From Janthinobacterium sp. PC23-8 (GTDB lineage Bacteria > Pseudomonadota > Gammaproteobacteria > Burkholderiales > Burkholderiaceae_D): 64,000 nucleotides of DNA. The position numbers were made by a program, and so were the translations under genes. This document shows positions 54,057-61,267 of this stretch, in pieces; within the stretch, counting starts at the first letter, position 1, and every line of letters begins with the position of its first letter. The notes beneath the pieces were generated by a model. It was not told where the DNA came from and did not search any database. It was given only the letters and a program-made list of their open reading frames with translations. The stretch covers positions 776,407 through 840,406 of the forward strand of contig NZ_NJGY01000002.1 in NCBI RefSeq assembly GCF_002250505.1. Direction: 5' to 3'.

Positions 54057-56255
54057 TTACATGCGCAGCGGCGATACCGTGGCGCCCTTCTTTGTGATCG
54101 GGTAGCGCTTCACGAGGAAGTAGCCGTTCGCGTCGCAGTTCGAGACAATTGGCGATTGCGCATCTAGCTTGAAGCAGCCGAGATCAGGCACTGTCAGGCA
54201 ATACACCTCGCGAACGTCTTGCAGGGAAACATCCGTCACAAGACTTCCGCGTGCTGTAACGATTTGCCTCGAACGATGCACCGCACTTCCCGCAGATGCG
54301 AGTAACGTTGTCAAATCCGCTCTGCCGTCTGGCATGGGCTTTACATGCCTTGGAGCAGAATTTGACATCGCTGTTCTTGACGGTGCTGCTTGCGGCGAAC
54401 TGCTTTCCACAGCATGAGCAAGCGGCTGGAGCTGTTGCTCGAAGAGCTGCAACAGTTTTTTGATATTGCTCTTGGTGCCACTGCTTACCGGCGTCCGATG
54501 CGTGCCATGCTTTCGTCCGCGATTGATAGGTTCTACCCATTTCGGCAATTTCATCAGCCCGCTCATAACCATGTTCGCGGTTATGCTCGTCACCGGGCAA
54601 GCACAGCAAGTTTTCAGGCTGGTTGTTGCTGCGGTCGCCATCGACATGGTGTACGTGATGATCTCCCTGAATTGCTCCGTGCCACGCAATCCAGACTGCA
54701 CGGTGGAGCCGCTTTTCTCCGTCGGACACTGAGTCTTGGAAGTATTTCCCGCAAAGGTAATAACGCCTGCCCTCAAATTCTTGACAGGTTGCACTAACGA
54801 CATGCACTCGTGGCCCATCAGGTCTTTCGCTTGAATCCATTCGCCGCTCCTCACAAGAAAAAGATGATCTTGCGAGCATTCTATAACGTAACCATTCGCA
54901 ATCGTGATCTTAACTGTGCGTTTGGCACCAGTCTTGCCTGCGCCACGGTAAGGCACCCACTCGCCATCAGGGCCAAGAACCTCGCCGGCGACGGGCAATT
55001 CATCGAACCGATATCGACCTGCGCGCGTCTGCACCATTGTGCTGGCGGTGAAGCAGGCGTGGTCATGGCCAGACTTCTTGTCCGGCTGGCCGTCGGCGCC
55101 CCACACCTGCTGCTCCAGCGCCTCGGTCGTAGTCGGGCACAGGTCGGTATTGATCTTCCAGCGGCGCTCACCCTGGGCGTTCAGGATCATGCCGTTGTAG
55201 GCGTTGACCCGGTCCTTGACCGCAGGGTTTGAGTGGTTCACTTCGAGCAGGAAGCCCGCCTGGCGCAAAATGGACAGATCGGACTCGCTGGCGTTCTTGC
55301 TGCTGGTGTTCTGGCCGGAAGCATCCGGGAAAATCTTCACTTGGTGGCCCTTGTCCTTGAAGTCCTCCGTCAGGATCCTGGCCATGGCCGGCGTATCGCG
55401 CACTTTCACACGCTCGGCCAGTGTCATCGGCTGGCCCTCGCGAACCACGTTGATGCACGCCGTCATGTTCAGCACGTTGAAGTCGAGGCCCACCTGCAGC
55501 GGCTCACCAGGCAGAATGATCTGCGTCGTGCGGTTTTTGAAGCGGTCAAAGTCCGGATAAACCGAGCCGCTGGTCAAGTTCGTGAACTTGCCGCGCAAGT
55601 AGGCATCGATCAGCGCTGGCGGGTAGCTGGCCAGCAGCGACGGAATGTAGTCGGCGGGCAGATTGAGCTCGTTGTCGAACGTGCTCGCCTGAATCAGGCC
55701 ATACAGCGTCGCCAGCTCGGGCTTGTCGCGCACCGCCTTCACGAACTGCTGGTAGACGAACTTAAAGCCTTCCGGCGTGGTCGTCACGTCGATGCCGTTG
55801 AGCAGGCCCGGCACGTTGTAGCGCATCCGCGCGATGATCTTGCGCCAGGCCGTTTGTGCCTTGAGCATCGGCATCACGTCCAGCTCATCGATCAGCGCGT
55901 GGCCGATCTTGAAGCCGACGATGGTTTCAGGCTTCTCCATAGAGCGGCAGATGACCGTGCCGCGATATAGCCGCCCCTCGTACACCTCGACCTCGTGATC
56001 TCCCTGCTTCACCTTGATGCGCAAGCCCATCGCATAGGCCACCTCCTCCATCGTGGGATAGAAGATGTCGCGGATCTGCGGATAGGTCGGCGCGAAGTAA
56101 CCTTGGCTGATGCCTGGCCACTGCCAGAAATGCATGCAGATACCGACGCAGCCCACGAAGGTTTTGCCGGAGCCGAAACCCGCGACATAGGCCTTGTACT
56201 TATGGGGCAGGTTCAGGAAGGCAGCCTGCGGGATATTCAGGTCAAGCTGGATCAT
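54057..56255 (-). CDS. Terminase large subunit interrupted by an intein
   Basis: A 732-residue precursor. The N-terminal ATPase has Walker A GFGSGKT at about 26-32 and Walker B HALIDELDVM near 128. The RNase H-like nuclease has VGLDFNVLN near 256 and KIFPDASGQN near 300. After GHDHA at residue 400 the sequence enters an intein (401-706) and resumes at CDANGYFLVKRYPI. The intein thus sits inside the third nuclease motif (DHA/CDA), which is rebuilt only by splicing. Mature terminase would be 426 residues, normal for the family. ATG at 56253-56255 is chosen; it overlaps the small subunit by 14 bp. Confidence 0.9.
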   Translation of the reverse strand: MIQLDLNIPQAAFLNLPHKYKAYVAGFGSGKTFVGCVGICMHFWQWPGISQGYFAPTYPQIRDIFYPTMEEVAYAMGLRIKVKQGDHEVEVYEGRLYRGTVICRSMEKPETIVGFKIGHALIDELDVMPMLKAQTAWRKIIARMRYNVPGLLNGIDVTTTPEGFKFVYQQFVKAVRDKPELATLYGLIQASTFDNELNLPADYIPSLLASYPPALIDAYLRGKFTNLTSGSVYPDFDRFKNRTTQIILPGEPLQVGLDFNVLNMTACINVVREGQPMTLAERVKVRDTPAMARILTEDFKDKGHQVKIFPDASGQNTSSKNASESDLSILRQAGFLLEVNHSNPAVKDRVNAYNGMILNAQGERRWKINTDLCPTTTEALEQQVWGADGQPDKKSGHDHACFTASTMVQTRAGRYRFDELPVAGEVLGPDGEWVPYRGAGKTGAKRTVKITIANGYVIECSQDHLFLVRSGEWIQAKDLMGHECMSLVQPVKNLRAGVITFAGNTSKTQCPTEKSGSTVQSGLRGTEQFREIITYTMSMATAATTSLKTCCACPVTSITANMVMSGLMKLPKWVEPINRGRKHGTHRTPVSSGTKSNIKKLLQLFEQQLQPLAHAVESSSPQAAPSRTAMSNSAPRHVKPMPDGRADLTTLLASAGSAVHRSRQIVTARGSLVTDVSLQDVREVYCLTVPDLGCFKLDAQSPIVSNCDANGYFLVKRYPITKKGATVSPLRM
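54138..55055 (-). other. Intein in the terminase large subunit
   Basis: 306 codons. The N-terminal splice block starts CFTASTMVQTRAGRYRFDEL; block B is GYVIECSQDHLFLV (conserved His present). The C-terminal blocks are VREVYCLTVPDLGCFKLD (block F) and SPIVSN before Cys (block G). N1 Cys, terminal Asn and +1 Cys are in place; the penultimate residue is Ser instead of the usual His, a tolerated variant in some inteins. The region between the blocks is read in frame without stops but has no recognisable endonuclease; that is encoded in another frame. Confidence 0.85.
54184..54840 (-). CDS. HNH homing-type endonuclease, nested out of frame in the intein
   Basis: A 218-residue protein in a different frame from the terminase/intein. 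HNH_3 motif at about residues 45-90: LHRAVWIAWHGAIQGDHHVH, then HVDGDRSNNQPENLLCLPG with DEHN. Two zinc ribbons follow (CSCCGKQF...KFCSKACK; RICGKCGASF...KSCDGCF). A strong Shine-Dalgarno GAGGAG (54847-54852) lies six bases before the ATG at 54838-54840, so it can be translated independently. The base composition is less GC-rich than the terminase. It spans intein residues 72-291. Probably promotes homing of the intein. Confidence 0.85.
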   Translation of the reverse strand: MDSSERPDGPRVHVVSATCQEFEGRRYYLCGKYFQDSVSDGEKRLHRAVWIAWHGAIQGDHHVHHVDGDRSNNQPENLLCLPGDEHNREHGYERADEIAEMGRTYQSRTKAWHASDAGKQWHQEQYQKTVAALRATAPAACSCCGKQFAASSTVKNSDVKFCSKACKAHARRQSGFDNVTRICGKCGASFEANRYSTRKSCDGCFPARRSRGVLPDSA

Positions 56256-56703
56256 CGTTCTTTCGCGCCCCATCCTTGACGCCGATGATGATTTGCACGG
56301 GCGTCGGCAGCTGATCGCTCGGCTCGGCCTTGCCCTTGTTCACGTAGATATCGCCCACTTCCTTGGCGGCCTGCTCGTAGAGACTGGCCACCAGCGGCAA
56401 GTTGCGCATGTTCTCGGCCTTCTGTGCCAGTCGGGCCAGGCCGCGCAGGCGAAATGCCTTGCTGGCGATCGGGATTTCCTCGGCAGTGGCGCGGAACTTG
56501 GCCCGTGTCTCTTCGAAGATCGTTCGCCATTTCTGGCTCAGGTTGCGGCCGACGTACGTGTTCGGGTCGTACAGCGACACCTGCTGGCGCGGCACATCGA
56601 GGCCGAATTCTTCCTTTACTGCAACAGATACTTGCGTCGGCGAGTCGAAACAGGCCAGCGCTGTGACGACGTACAGCTTCACCTCGTCCTTGAGTGCGGC
56701 CAT
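56242..56703 (-). CDS. Terminase small subunit (DUF2280)
   Basis: A 153-residue protein: MAALKDEVKLYVVTALACFD, SPTQVSVAVKEEFGLDVPRQ (HTH), then SLYDPNTYVGRNLSQKWRTI and a coiled-coil. This is the DUF2280 family of small terminases that recognise the packaging site. It is followed by the large subunit with overlap. Confidence 0.88.
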   Translation of the reverse strand: MAALKDEVKLYVVTALACFDSPTQVSVAVKEEFGLDVPRQQVSLYDPNTYVGRNLSQKWRTIFEETRAKFRATAEEIPIASKAFRLRGLARLAQKAENMRNLPLVASLYEQAAKEVGDIYVNKGKAEPSDQLPTPVQIIIGVKDGARKNDDPA

Positions 56704-56733
56704 GTTTTAGTTTCCTGTAAAGCAACGTAAAGC

Positions 56734-57372
56734 CTACGCAGCCTTCAGCAAACAGGTTCCGCAAGCCCTCGCGATGTTGATTCTCGCCACTTCGGGCGGT
56801 GTCTTTGCTGCATCGATCATGCGCTGCACGTCCTCGCTGGCGCCGTAGCGGCGGACCACGCCGATGAACTCTTCGACATCGTGCGACCGCATGCACAGCT
56901 TCGGCAATCCGTACTTGTTGAATGCTGGCGCGCCGAATTCATCCATCTCTTGGGCGATGTGATAAAGCTCGTGTTCGACCAGGGCGCAGAATTCGGCGTC
57001 GCTGCAGGCCAAGCAATACGATGCGTCCAGGGTGATGAGGAAGTCCGGCACCATGCCGAACCAGTCGGCCATCTGCTGTTGCTGGCGGCCCTTTTGCCAC
57101 GGCCCGCAGCGGAAGGTGACCTCTTCGCACTGACCCAGCACAGTGCGGCCCGCCTTCACGAACCCTTCCGGCGCCCACAGGAACTGCACGTCGGCATATT
57201 CCAGGTGGGCGTGGTCTTTGTTGTAGAGCGCGCCGCCTTCGGTGAGGATGGTTGCGCGCGCCCACTTGAGCACCTCGGGCGCGGGCAGATAGCGGTTGTT
57301 CAGTGGGTCGGTGAATTCGGGTGGCGGTACCGGGCGGCCTATGCCTGGCGCAGTTGGTTGTCTGCGCGTCAT
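56734..57372 (-). CDS. Putative phage metallopeptidase
   Basis: A 212-residue protein with zinc-binding HExxH in CALVEHELYHIAQEMDEF (about residue 130-137) and CMRSHDVEEFIGVVRRYG. PF18894-like 'putative phage metallopeptidase', which is usually found upstream of terminase genes. The substrate is unknown. Stop is 30 bp before the small terminase start. Confidence 0.82.
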   Translation of the reverse strand: MTRRQPTAPGIGRPVPPPEFTDPLNNRYLPAPEVLKWARATILTEGGALYNKDHAHLEYADVQFLWAPEGFVKAGRTVLGQCEEVTFRCGPWQKGRQQQQMADWFGMVPDFLITLDASYCLACSDAEFCALVEHELYHIAQEMDEFGAPAFNKYGLPKLCMRSHDVEEFIGVVRRYGASEDVQRMIDAAKTPPEVARINIARACGTCLLKAA

Positions 57373-57373
57373 G

Positions 57374-57622
57374 CTATTGAGCGCCGTCGACGTCGACCAT
57401 CACGGGCGGCATCGCTACGCCCATCACCCACAGCCGGACGGCGCGGCCGGCGTTCAGCGCGGCCAGTTCGTCGGCATCAGGGCGCCAGTACGACAGCACG
57501 GCCGGCAGGTCACCGACGTGCGTGCGCGTGACCGGCAGCGCGCTACATGGCAGTTCGCCCTGATCCCAACCTGCAGGTGCGCCGAGCACGTCGGTGTTCG
57601 ATGGGTGTTGGATTTTTTGCAT
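57374..57622 (-). CDS. Small phage protein
   Basis: An 82-residue protein: MQKIQHPSNTDVLGAPAGWD, then QGELPCSALPVTRTHVGDLP and DADELAALNAGRAVRLWVMG. It resembles small phage proteins of unknown function. It ends one base before the metallopeptidase start region. Confidence 0.6.
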   Translation of the reverse strand: MQKIQHPSNTDVLGAPAGWDQGELPCSALPVTRTHVGDLPAVLSYWRPDADELAALNAGRAVRLWVMGVAMPPVMVDVDGAQ

Positions 57623-57759
57623 ACTGGCTTTCAATGTGTCACCGCCCGTGCCAAGCAGGGCCGCGATGAATTGCGGTGGAGCCTCTTGGCCATGATGCGT
57701 CGGTGACTGCGCCCGTTTTTCAAAGCCCTGCCACTGGAGCGCGCTGGCAGTCGCAAGTG

Positions 57760-58074
57760 TCAGTTGTATGGGATGCCGCCGCGCCGGGCGTGCTTCATCA
57801 TGGCCAGGTGTGCAGCCTCGGTGCGCTCGCGCATCCAGGCGTCAAAGCCGTCATCAGCGTGGCATTGGGCGATGAATACCGACACGCTTCCGTGCGCGGT
57901 CTCTGCCAGCGCATCGCCGGTTGCCTCACTGATGAGAATGTGCCCCGCGCGATCTGTCGCGTAGACGATGACCTCGCCACGCTCCTCATCGGCCATCGTG
58001 CACATGGCGATCGGCGCGCCGTTGAAAAATACCGTAGCCCGGTATGCGTCCGGGTCGCCTACTGTGATGCGCAT
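57760..58074 (-). CDS. Small phage protein, unknown
   Basis: A 104-residue protein (VFFNGAPIAMCTMADEERGE, VFIAQCHADDGFDAWMRERT). Not recognised. 125 bp after it toward 57635 hold no gene. It follows the small membrane protein gene. Confidence 0.55.
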   Translation of the reverse strand: MRITVGDPDAYRATVFFNGAPIAMCTMADEERGEVIVYATDRAGHILISEATGDALAETAHGSVSVFIAQCHADDGFDAWMRERTEAAHLAMMKHARRGGIPYN

Positions 58075-58083
58075 GAGATCTCC

Positions 58084-58230
58084 TTATGCGGTGAAAGCGT
58101 GCAGCGTCGGCTTGGCCAGTGCCCACAGCCAGAGCCAGGCCAGCAGCACGAGCGCGACGATGGTGCCGCCGATCAGTGCGCCTAAGCACACCAGGGCGAT
58201 GAACATGGCGCGGAAGTCGATATCGAACAT
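58084..58230 (-). CDS. 48-residue membrane protein
   Basis: MFDIDFRAMFIALVCLGALI then GGTIVALVLLAWLWLWALA: one long or two short TM helices. ATG at 58228-58230 (GAGGC upstream). Prophage membrane protein of unknown role, nine bases before the next gene. Confidence 0.5.
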   Translation of the reverse strand: MFDIDFRAMFIALVCLGALIGGTIVALVLLAWLWLWALAKPTLHAFTA

Positions 58231-58306
58231 GCTGGCCTCAAATAGAAAAGCCGCAAGCGCTGTGATGCGGCTGGCGGCGAAACCCGGCGTGCCGGGCAAG
58301 GAGAGC

Positions 58307-58380
58307 TGGAGCGGGTGAAGGGAGTCGAACCCTCGTGGAAAGCTTGGAAGGCTTCCGCTCTACCATTGAGCTACGCCCGC
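58307..58380 (-). tRNA. tRNA-Gly (anticodon UCC)
   Basis: 74 nt including encoded CCA. Acceptor GCGGGCG/...CCCGC, D-arm AGCTCAATGGTAGAGC, anticodon loop CTTCCAA with stem GAAGC/GCTTT, T-arm GAGGGTTCGACTCCCTT. All arms pair. Phage-encoded tRNA inside the late region. Confidence 0.93.
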
Positions 58381-58658
58381 GAAATCTGGTTGCCGGTTAC
58401 AGCGTCCGGCGCCGAATAGCCACGGTTACAACGCGCGTCGGCTGGGTGATGCATATCCTGCTCGTGGTTTTGGGCTGATTGATGCGCTAAGGCCTCGCCA
58501 GTGCCAAACTACCCGCTGCGCCGATGGCTAAATGCGCGGTAAGTCGCCTTCACATTTGCGCCGCTTGGCGCTGGGGATGGATTCTGCGCTACTTCATGGT
58601 GCACCTCCTTTTCAGGCCTGCGGCGGCATGCTCGCGCGCGCATCCGGCCAGTTCAGAT
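58381..58658. other. Gap with a perfect ribosome site and a two-codon frame
   Basis: No long gene. On the minus strand AGGAGG (58604-58609) lies six bases before ATG-AAG-TAG (58589-58597). A GTG frame starting one base after the AGGAGG could give 31 residues, but has no spacing. Between this and the tRNA no other feature is clear. Confidence 0.4.
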
Positions 58659-59054
58659 TTATACGGTGTGAGTACCCTCGACGCCGCGCCGCATCCGTTC
58701 GATGGTGCGCTGTTGCAGCCAGTGCTGGGCTTCTTCAATGTGCGTCAGAGCGCAGGCGTTCGCCTTGCATGCAAACGGCCCGGCTTGGAAGCTGCGCAGG
58801 CGGTCGGCCACGATGGCCAGCAATACCTCGTGCGTGACGCCGTTGGCGCCATTCTCGGGAATCGGGCCATTCTGGAACATGAGTACCAGTTCGGAGTCCG
58901 GCGCGCCGACGGTGCTGCACGACACGTTTTTGCTGGCGTCGAAACCACCGATCTCGTAGCGATGGTTGGCGCCACCACTGCCCGGTGCATCGGTGACGGT
59001 GATCGAGATCGTATCGTTCGCAGGGTTGATCTTGTGCTCGTTGATGGTGCGCAT
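58659..59054 (-). CDS. Tad1/Acb2-like protein (candidate cyclic-nucleotide sponge)
   Basis: A 131-residue protein. The N-terminal beta part is ISITVTDAPGSGGANHRYEI, ELVLMFQNGPIPENGANGVT; the C-terminal helical hairpin is HEVLLAIVADRLRSFQAGPF, ACALTHIEEAQHWLQQRTIE and RMRRGVEGTH. The pattern resembles proteins with an Acb2/Tad1 hairpin domain, of which Tad1 traps Thoeris signal molecules and Acb2 traps CBASS cyclic nucleotides. Similarity is from memory, not from a search. AAGGA precedes the ATG. Located in the early/late border with small cargo genes, a common place for anti-defence genes. Confidence 0.6.
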   Translation of the reverse strand: MRTINEHKINPANDTISITVTDAPGSGGANHRYEIGGFDASKNVSCSTVGAPDSELVLMFQNGPIPENGANGVTHEVLLAIVADRLRSFQAGPFACKANACALTHIEEAQHWLQQRTIERMRRGVEGTHTV

Positions 59055-59096
59055 AGCAATCCTTATTTGTGCCGCACTGGCCGGGCGGCGTACGGG

Positions 59097-59258
59097 TTAT
59101 CTGTCGCGCTCGGCTTGCGCCTGACGCTCTGCGGCCACCAAGACCCATCCAAGTTCGCGGCGCACCTCTTCGCGCGTGGGGAGCGGCTCGGGCGGCGGCG
59201 TGCGGCGCTCCAGGTGGGCGCGGTCCAGGTGGCGAGGTGGTTTGGTGATGTGCGCCAT
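59097..59258 (-). CDS. 53-residue phage protein
   Basis: MAHITKPPRHLDRAHLERR, then TPPPEPLPTREEVRRELGWV and LVAAERQAQAERDR. ATG at 59256-59258 has GAGG five bases upstream. The start is after the terminator at 59287-59310, so it is the first gene of the late transcript. Function unknown. Confidence 0.5.
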   Translation of the reverse strand: MAHITKPPRHLDRAHLERRTPPPEPLPTREEVRRELGWVLVAAERQAQAERDR

Positions 59259-59286
59259 GCCGGCCTCGAAAAGTGAATCGCCAATG

Positions 59287-59310
59287 CAAAAAGCCGACTC
59301 AAGGTCGGCT
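59287..59310 (-). terminator. Rho-independent terminator in the late leader
   Basis: Minus strand AGCCGAC-(5 nt)-GTCGGCT then TTTTTGC. It lies about 170-200 bp downstream of the candidate late promoter and before the first late gene, the place of the lambda tR' terminator that Q overcomes. Confidence 0.8.
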
Positions 59311-59526
59311 TCTATCTGCTCCAGCGCTATCTGCGAAGTGAGCAATATCTACGATTTTCAGGGCGAGCAGGTCCGGCGCTGGGTCGGGGTGCTGCCGCAA
59401 GTTCCGGGTATGGGCGCCCTGGCTTTCACCATGCGTAACGATTCCGGAAGAATTTTACTGAAAAACGAGTTAGGCAATAACTATACACGAAATACTGTGT
59501 TTACAACCAGTGCACACGAATATTTT
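59311..59526. other. Leader between the Q-like gene and the late terminator
   Basis: No gene is supported. AT-rich part near 59450-59520 holds the candidate promoter. A plus-strand frame (YDFQGEQVRRWVG...) is open but has no start with a ribosome site and runs antisense into the Q-like gene, so it is not called. Confidence 0.5.
59480..59506 (-). promoter_or_regulatory. Candidate late promoter (pR'-like)
   Basis: Minus strand TTGTAA (59501-59506) and TATAGT (59480-59485) with 15 bp between. This spacing is short, so it is a weak match; the position just after the Q-like gene and before a terminator is what supports it. Confidence 0.4.
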
Positions 59527-60057
59527 TCAGTCTGCCGTGCGCAACTTTGCGTTGGCCCGGCGCGCGTGGCTGTCGCACAACGCCGTCAACTCACTCACCA
59601 TGTCGAGCGCCAATTTTTTCTCGTACTCGCGCATGCCGGTGATCTCTCCGGTGCCACTGCCCTTGCAGGCCGTGCACTGGCGGTTACCCATCAGTGCAGT
59701 GACGCCAGTTCCCGCGCATTTCTTGCAATGACTATCGAGCCAGTGCGCGAGCGAGGCCTCGGCCACGCGCTTGAACAGTGGGTAGGCGAGTTGCAGGTCG
59801 GAGGACTTCACCCAGAAGCGCGCCTTGCCCTTCTCGGCCACGGCGGCGATCCAGATGCGCAACAGCTGCGCCAGGTTCTGCTGATTGCCCTCGAACTGGC
59901 GGTTGATCGTGCCGTCGGCGTACTTCACGCGGCACAGCAGCGCGCCGATATCGCCGGCTAGCGCTGCGGCGGCCAGCGGCTCAGTTTGGTGGTGCAGCGC
60001 GTCGTCCAGCAGGTTGGACGATCCGATTGAAGCGATGTAGCGGTCAGCGAATCCCAT
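59527..60057 (-). CDS. Q-like late antiterminator
   Basis: A 176-residue protein with a zinc-finger region of the DnaJ type, CKKCAGTGVTALMGNRQC then TACKGSGTGEITGM, and the C-terminal helix MREYEKKLALDMVSELTALC. This is the pattern of lambdoid (82/933W) Q antiterminators. It lies directly before a leader with a terminator and the late genes, as Q does. Function as antiterminator is inferred from family and position. Confidence 0.75.
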   Translation of the reverse strand: MGFADRYIASIGSSNLLDDALHHQTEPLAAAALAGDIGALLCRVKYADGTINRQFEGNQQNLAQLLRIWIAAVAEKGKARFWVKSSDLQLAYPLFKRVAEASLAHWLDSHCKKCAGTGVTALMGNRQCTACKGSGTGEITGMREYEKKLALDMVSELTALCDSHARRANAKLRTAD

Positions 60058-60129
60058 GGGTGCCTTTCATTTGTGAGCCAATGTTAACACCCATTCCCGA
60101 TTTGAAATAGTGCGTTCTACGATGATTTT

Positions 60130-60555
60130 TCATACCCTCAATACCCCTGTTTTATTGAACTCGCGGATCGCCGCAAGTGACGCCCGGGAAATGTCAAAAT
60201 TTGACACCGTGCGCAGGAAAACCATCGTTTTGCCAATGCCCTCGCGCAGCACGCGCATCTCGTCGCCGTTGACGCCAAAGGTGCCGGTGCGCTGGGCGCG
60301 CGCCTGGATTTCGGCGATCGCTTCGACCATGGCCTGAGCCACCGGCAGGATCTCGTGGCCGTCCGGCGCCGTGCGCCGCGTCATGTCGGCGTTGCTCAGC
60401 AGGTCGTAGACGTGCTGCTCCCGAAAGTGGTTTTTGCCCATCGCCTCGCTGGCCTGGAATCCCGGCATTTCGAAGGCGATGTCCTTTCGCAGCCCGGCCG
60501 GCAGCACGGCCGGCTTCTGCACGTACCGCTTGCGCGGCTTCTTGTTGCCGCTCAT
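60130..60555 (-). CDS. Phage protein, unknown
   Basis: A 141-residue protein: MSGNKKPRKRYVQKPAVLPA, FEMPGFQASEAMGKNHFREQ, HVYDLLSNADMTRRTAPDG, then QARAQRTGTFGVNGDEMRVL and ISRASLAAIREFNKTGVLRV. Not recognised. It overlaps the RusA-like gene by four bases. Confidence 0.65.
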   Translation of the reverse strand: MSGNKKPRKRYVQKPAVLPAGLRKDIAFEMPGFQASEAMGKNHFREQHVYDLLSNADMTRRTAPDGHEILPVAQAMVEAIAEIQARAQRTGTFGVNGDEMRVLREGIGKTMVFLRTVSNFDISRASLAAIREFNKTGVLRV

Positions 60556-60914
60556 GCTGAGCCGCCGATCTCGATGCGTACCGCGCCCGGCTTGGCGCCG
60601 TACTCGCGCCGCAGTGTGACCGGGTCGAATCTGGCATCGTTGACGCCCAGCGCATCGGCCACGCCATCCAGCGAAGGCTTCAACGCCGCCAGCAGGTTGT
60701 CGCGGTCGCGCGCTCGGCGGTCGGGCTGGATGAATGTGATGGTCAAGGCAATGGCGCCGGCGCTGACGACCTGGCCTTGCATCGCGTTTTTCGTGAGAAG
60801 CGTGGCGCAGTCGCGCGCCTGCTTGCGCAGCGCCGATGTGGCGCCCCAGTGCAGACCCTTGCTGCGGTTCGGGTTGAGCTTGGCGCTCGGCCAGGGCAAG
60901 GTGAAGGCGATCAT
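60552..60914 (-). CDS. RusA-like Holliday junction resolvase
   Basis: A 120-residue protein: FTLPWPSAKLNPNRSKGLHW, then ITFIQPDRRARDRDNLLAAL, KPSLDGVADALGVNDARFDP. D-x-DN and the DG-x-x-D segment are the acidic residues of RusA nucleases. It probably resolves recombination or replication intermediates. Confidence 0.85.
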   Translation of the reverse strand: MIAFTLPWPSAKLNPNRSKGLHWGATSALRKQARDCATLLTKNAMQGQVVSAGAIALTITFIQPDRRARDRDNLLAALKPSLDGVADALGVNDARFDPVTLRREYGAKPGAVRIEIGGSA

Positions 60915-61267
60915 TGGCCAGCCTCCAGCTTGGAGGCCACGGCCAGCGTAAGCGCCATGCGCGTCGCCGCATCCCGGTCGTCGGCGATGTGGTCGACCGC
61001 CGCCCGCGTCGCGCAGTTGGCCCCAGCGCCCCAGCGGCCATACACACTACCCCAGTTGTGCAGCACGTCGACCTGGTGGTCGGCTGCCAGCCGCCCGATT
61101 GCCGCCCAGTCGCCAGCCCAGTCCGGCACCAGCGCCTGGCCACGGCTTTCGGCCGCGCCCGCCGGCGGCGTGCCGACCAGGGCGCCGTTCACCTCGGCGA
61201 TATTGGACCAGCCAAGCAGCTCGGCAAGGCGTTTGTTTGCTGCGATTTTATTTTCTTGATTTTTCAT
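60911..61267 (-). CDS. Phage protein (DUF2591-like)
   Basis: A 118-residue protein: MKNQENKIAANKRLAELLGW, DWAGDWAAIGRLAADHQVDV and TRMALTLAVASKLEAGQ. It resembles DUF2591-type phage proteins, function unknown. Overlaps neighbours on both sides by four bases. Confidence 0.65.
   Translation of the reverse strand: MKNQENKIAANKRLAELLGWSNIAEVNGALVGTPPAGAAESRGQALVPDWAGDWAAIGRLAADHQVDVLHNWGSVYGRWGAGANCATRAAVDHIADDRDAATRMALTLAVASKLEAGQ

Noticed and set aside
54400-54800. LAGLIDADG endonuclease in the intein frame
   Set aside because: No LAGLIDADG-like helices in the in-frame translation; the nuclease is the out-of-frame HNH.
59338-59961. Plus-strand frame YDFQGEQVRRWVG... open through the Q-like gene
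   Set aside because: GTG start without ribosome site, antisense to a gene with clear zinc-finger motifs.
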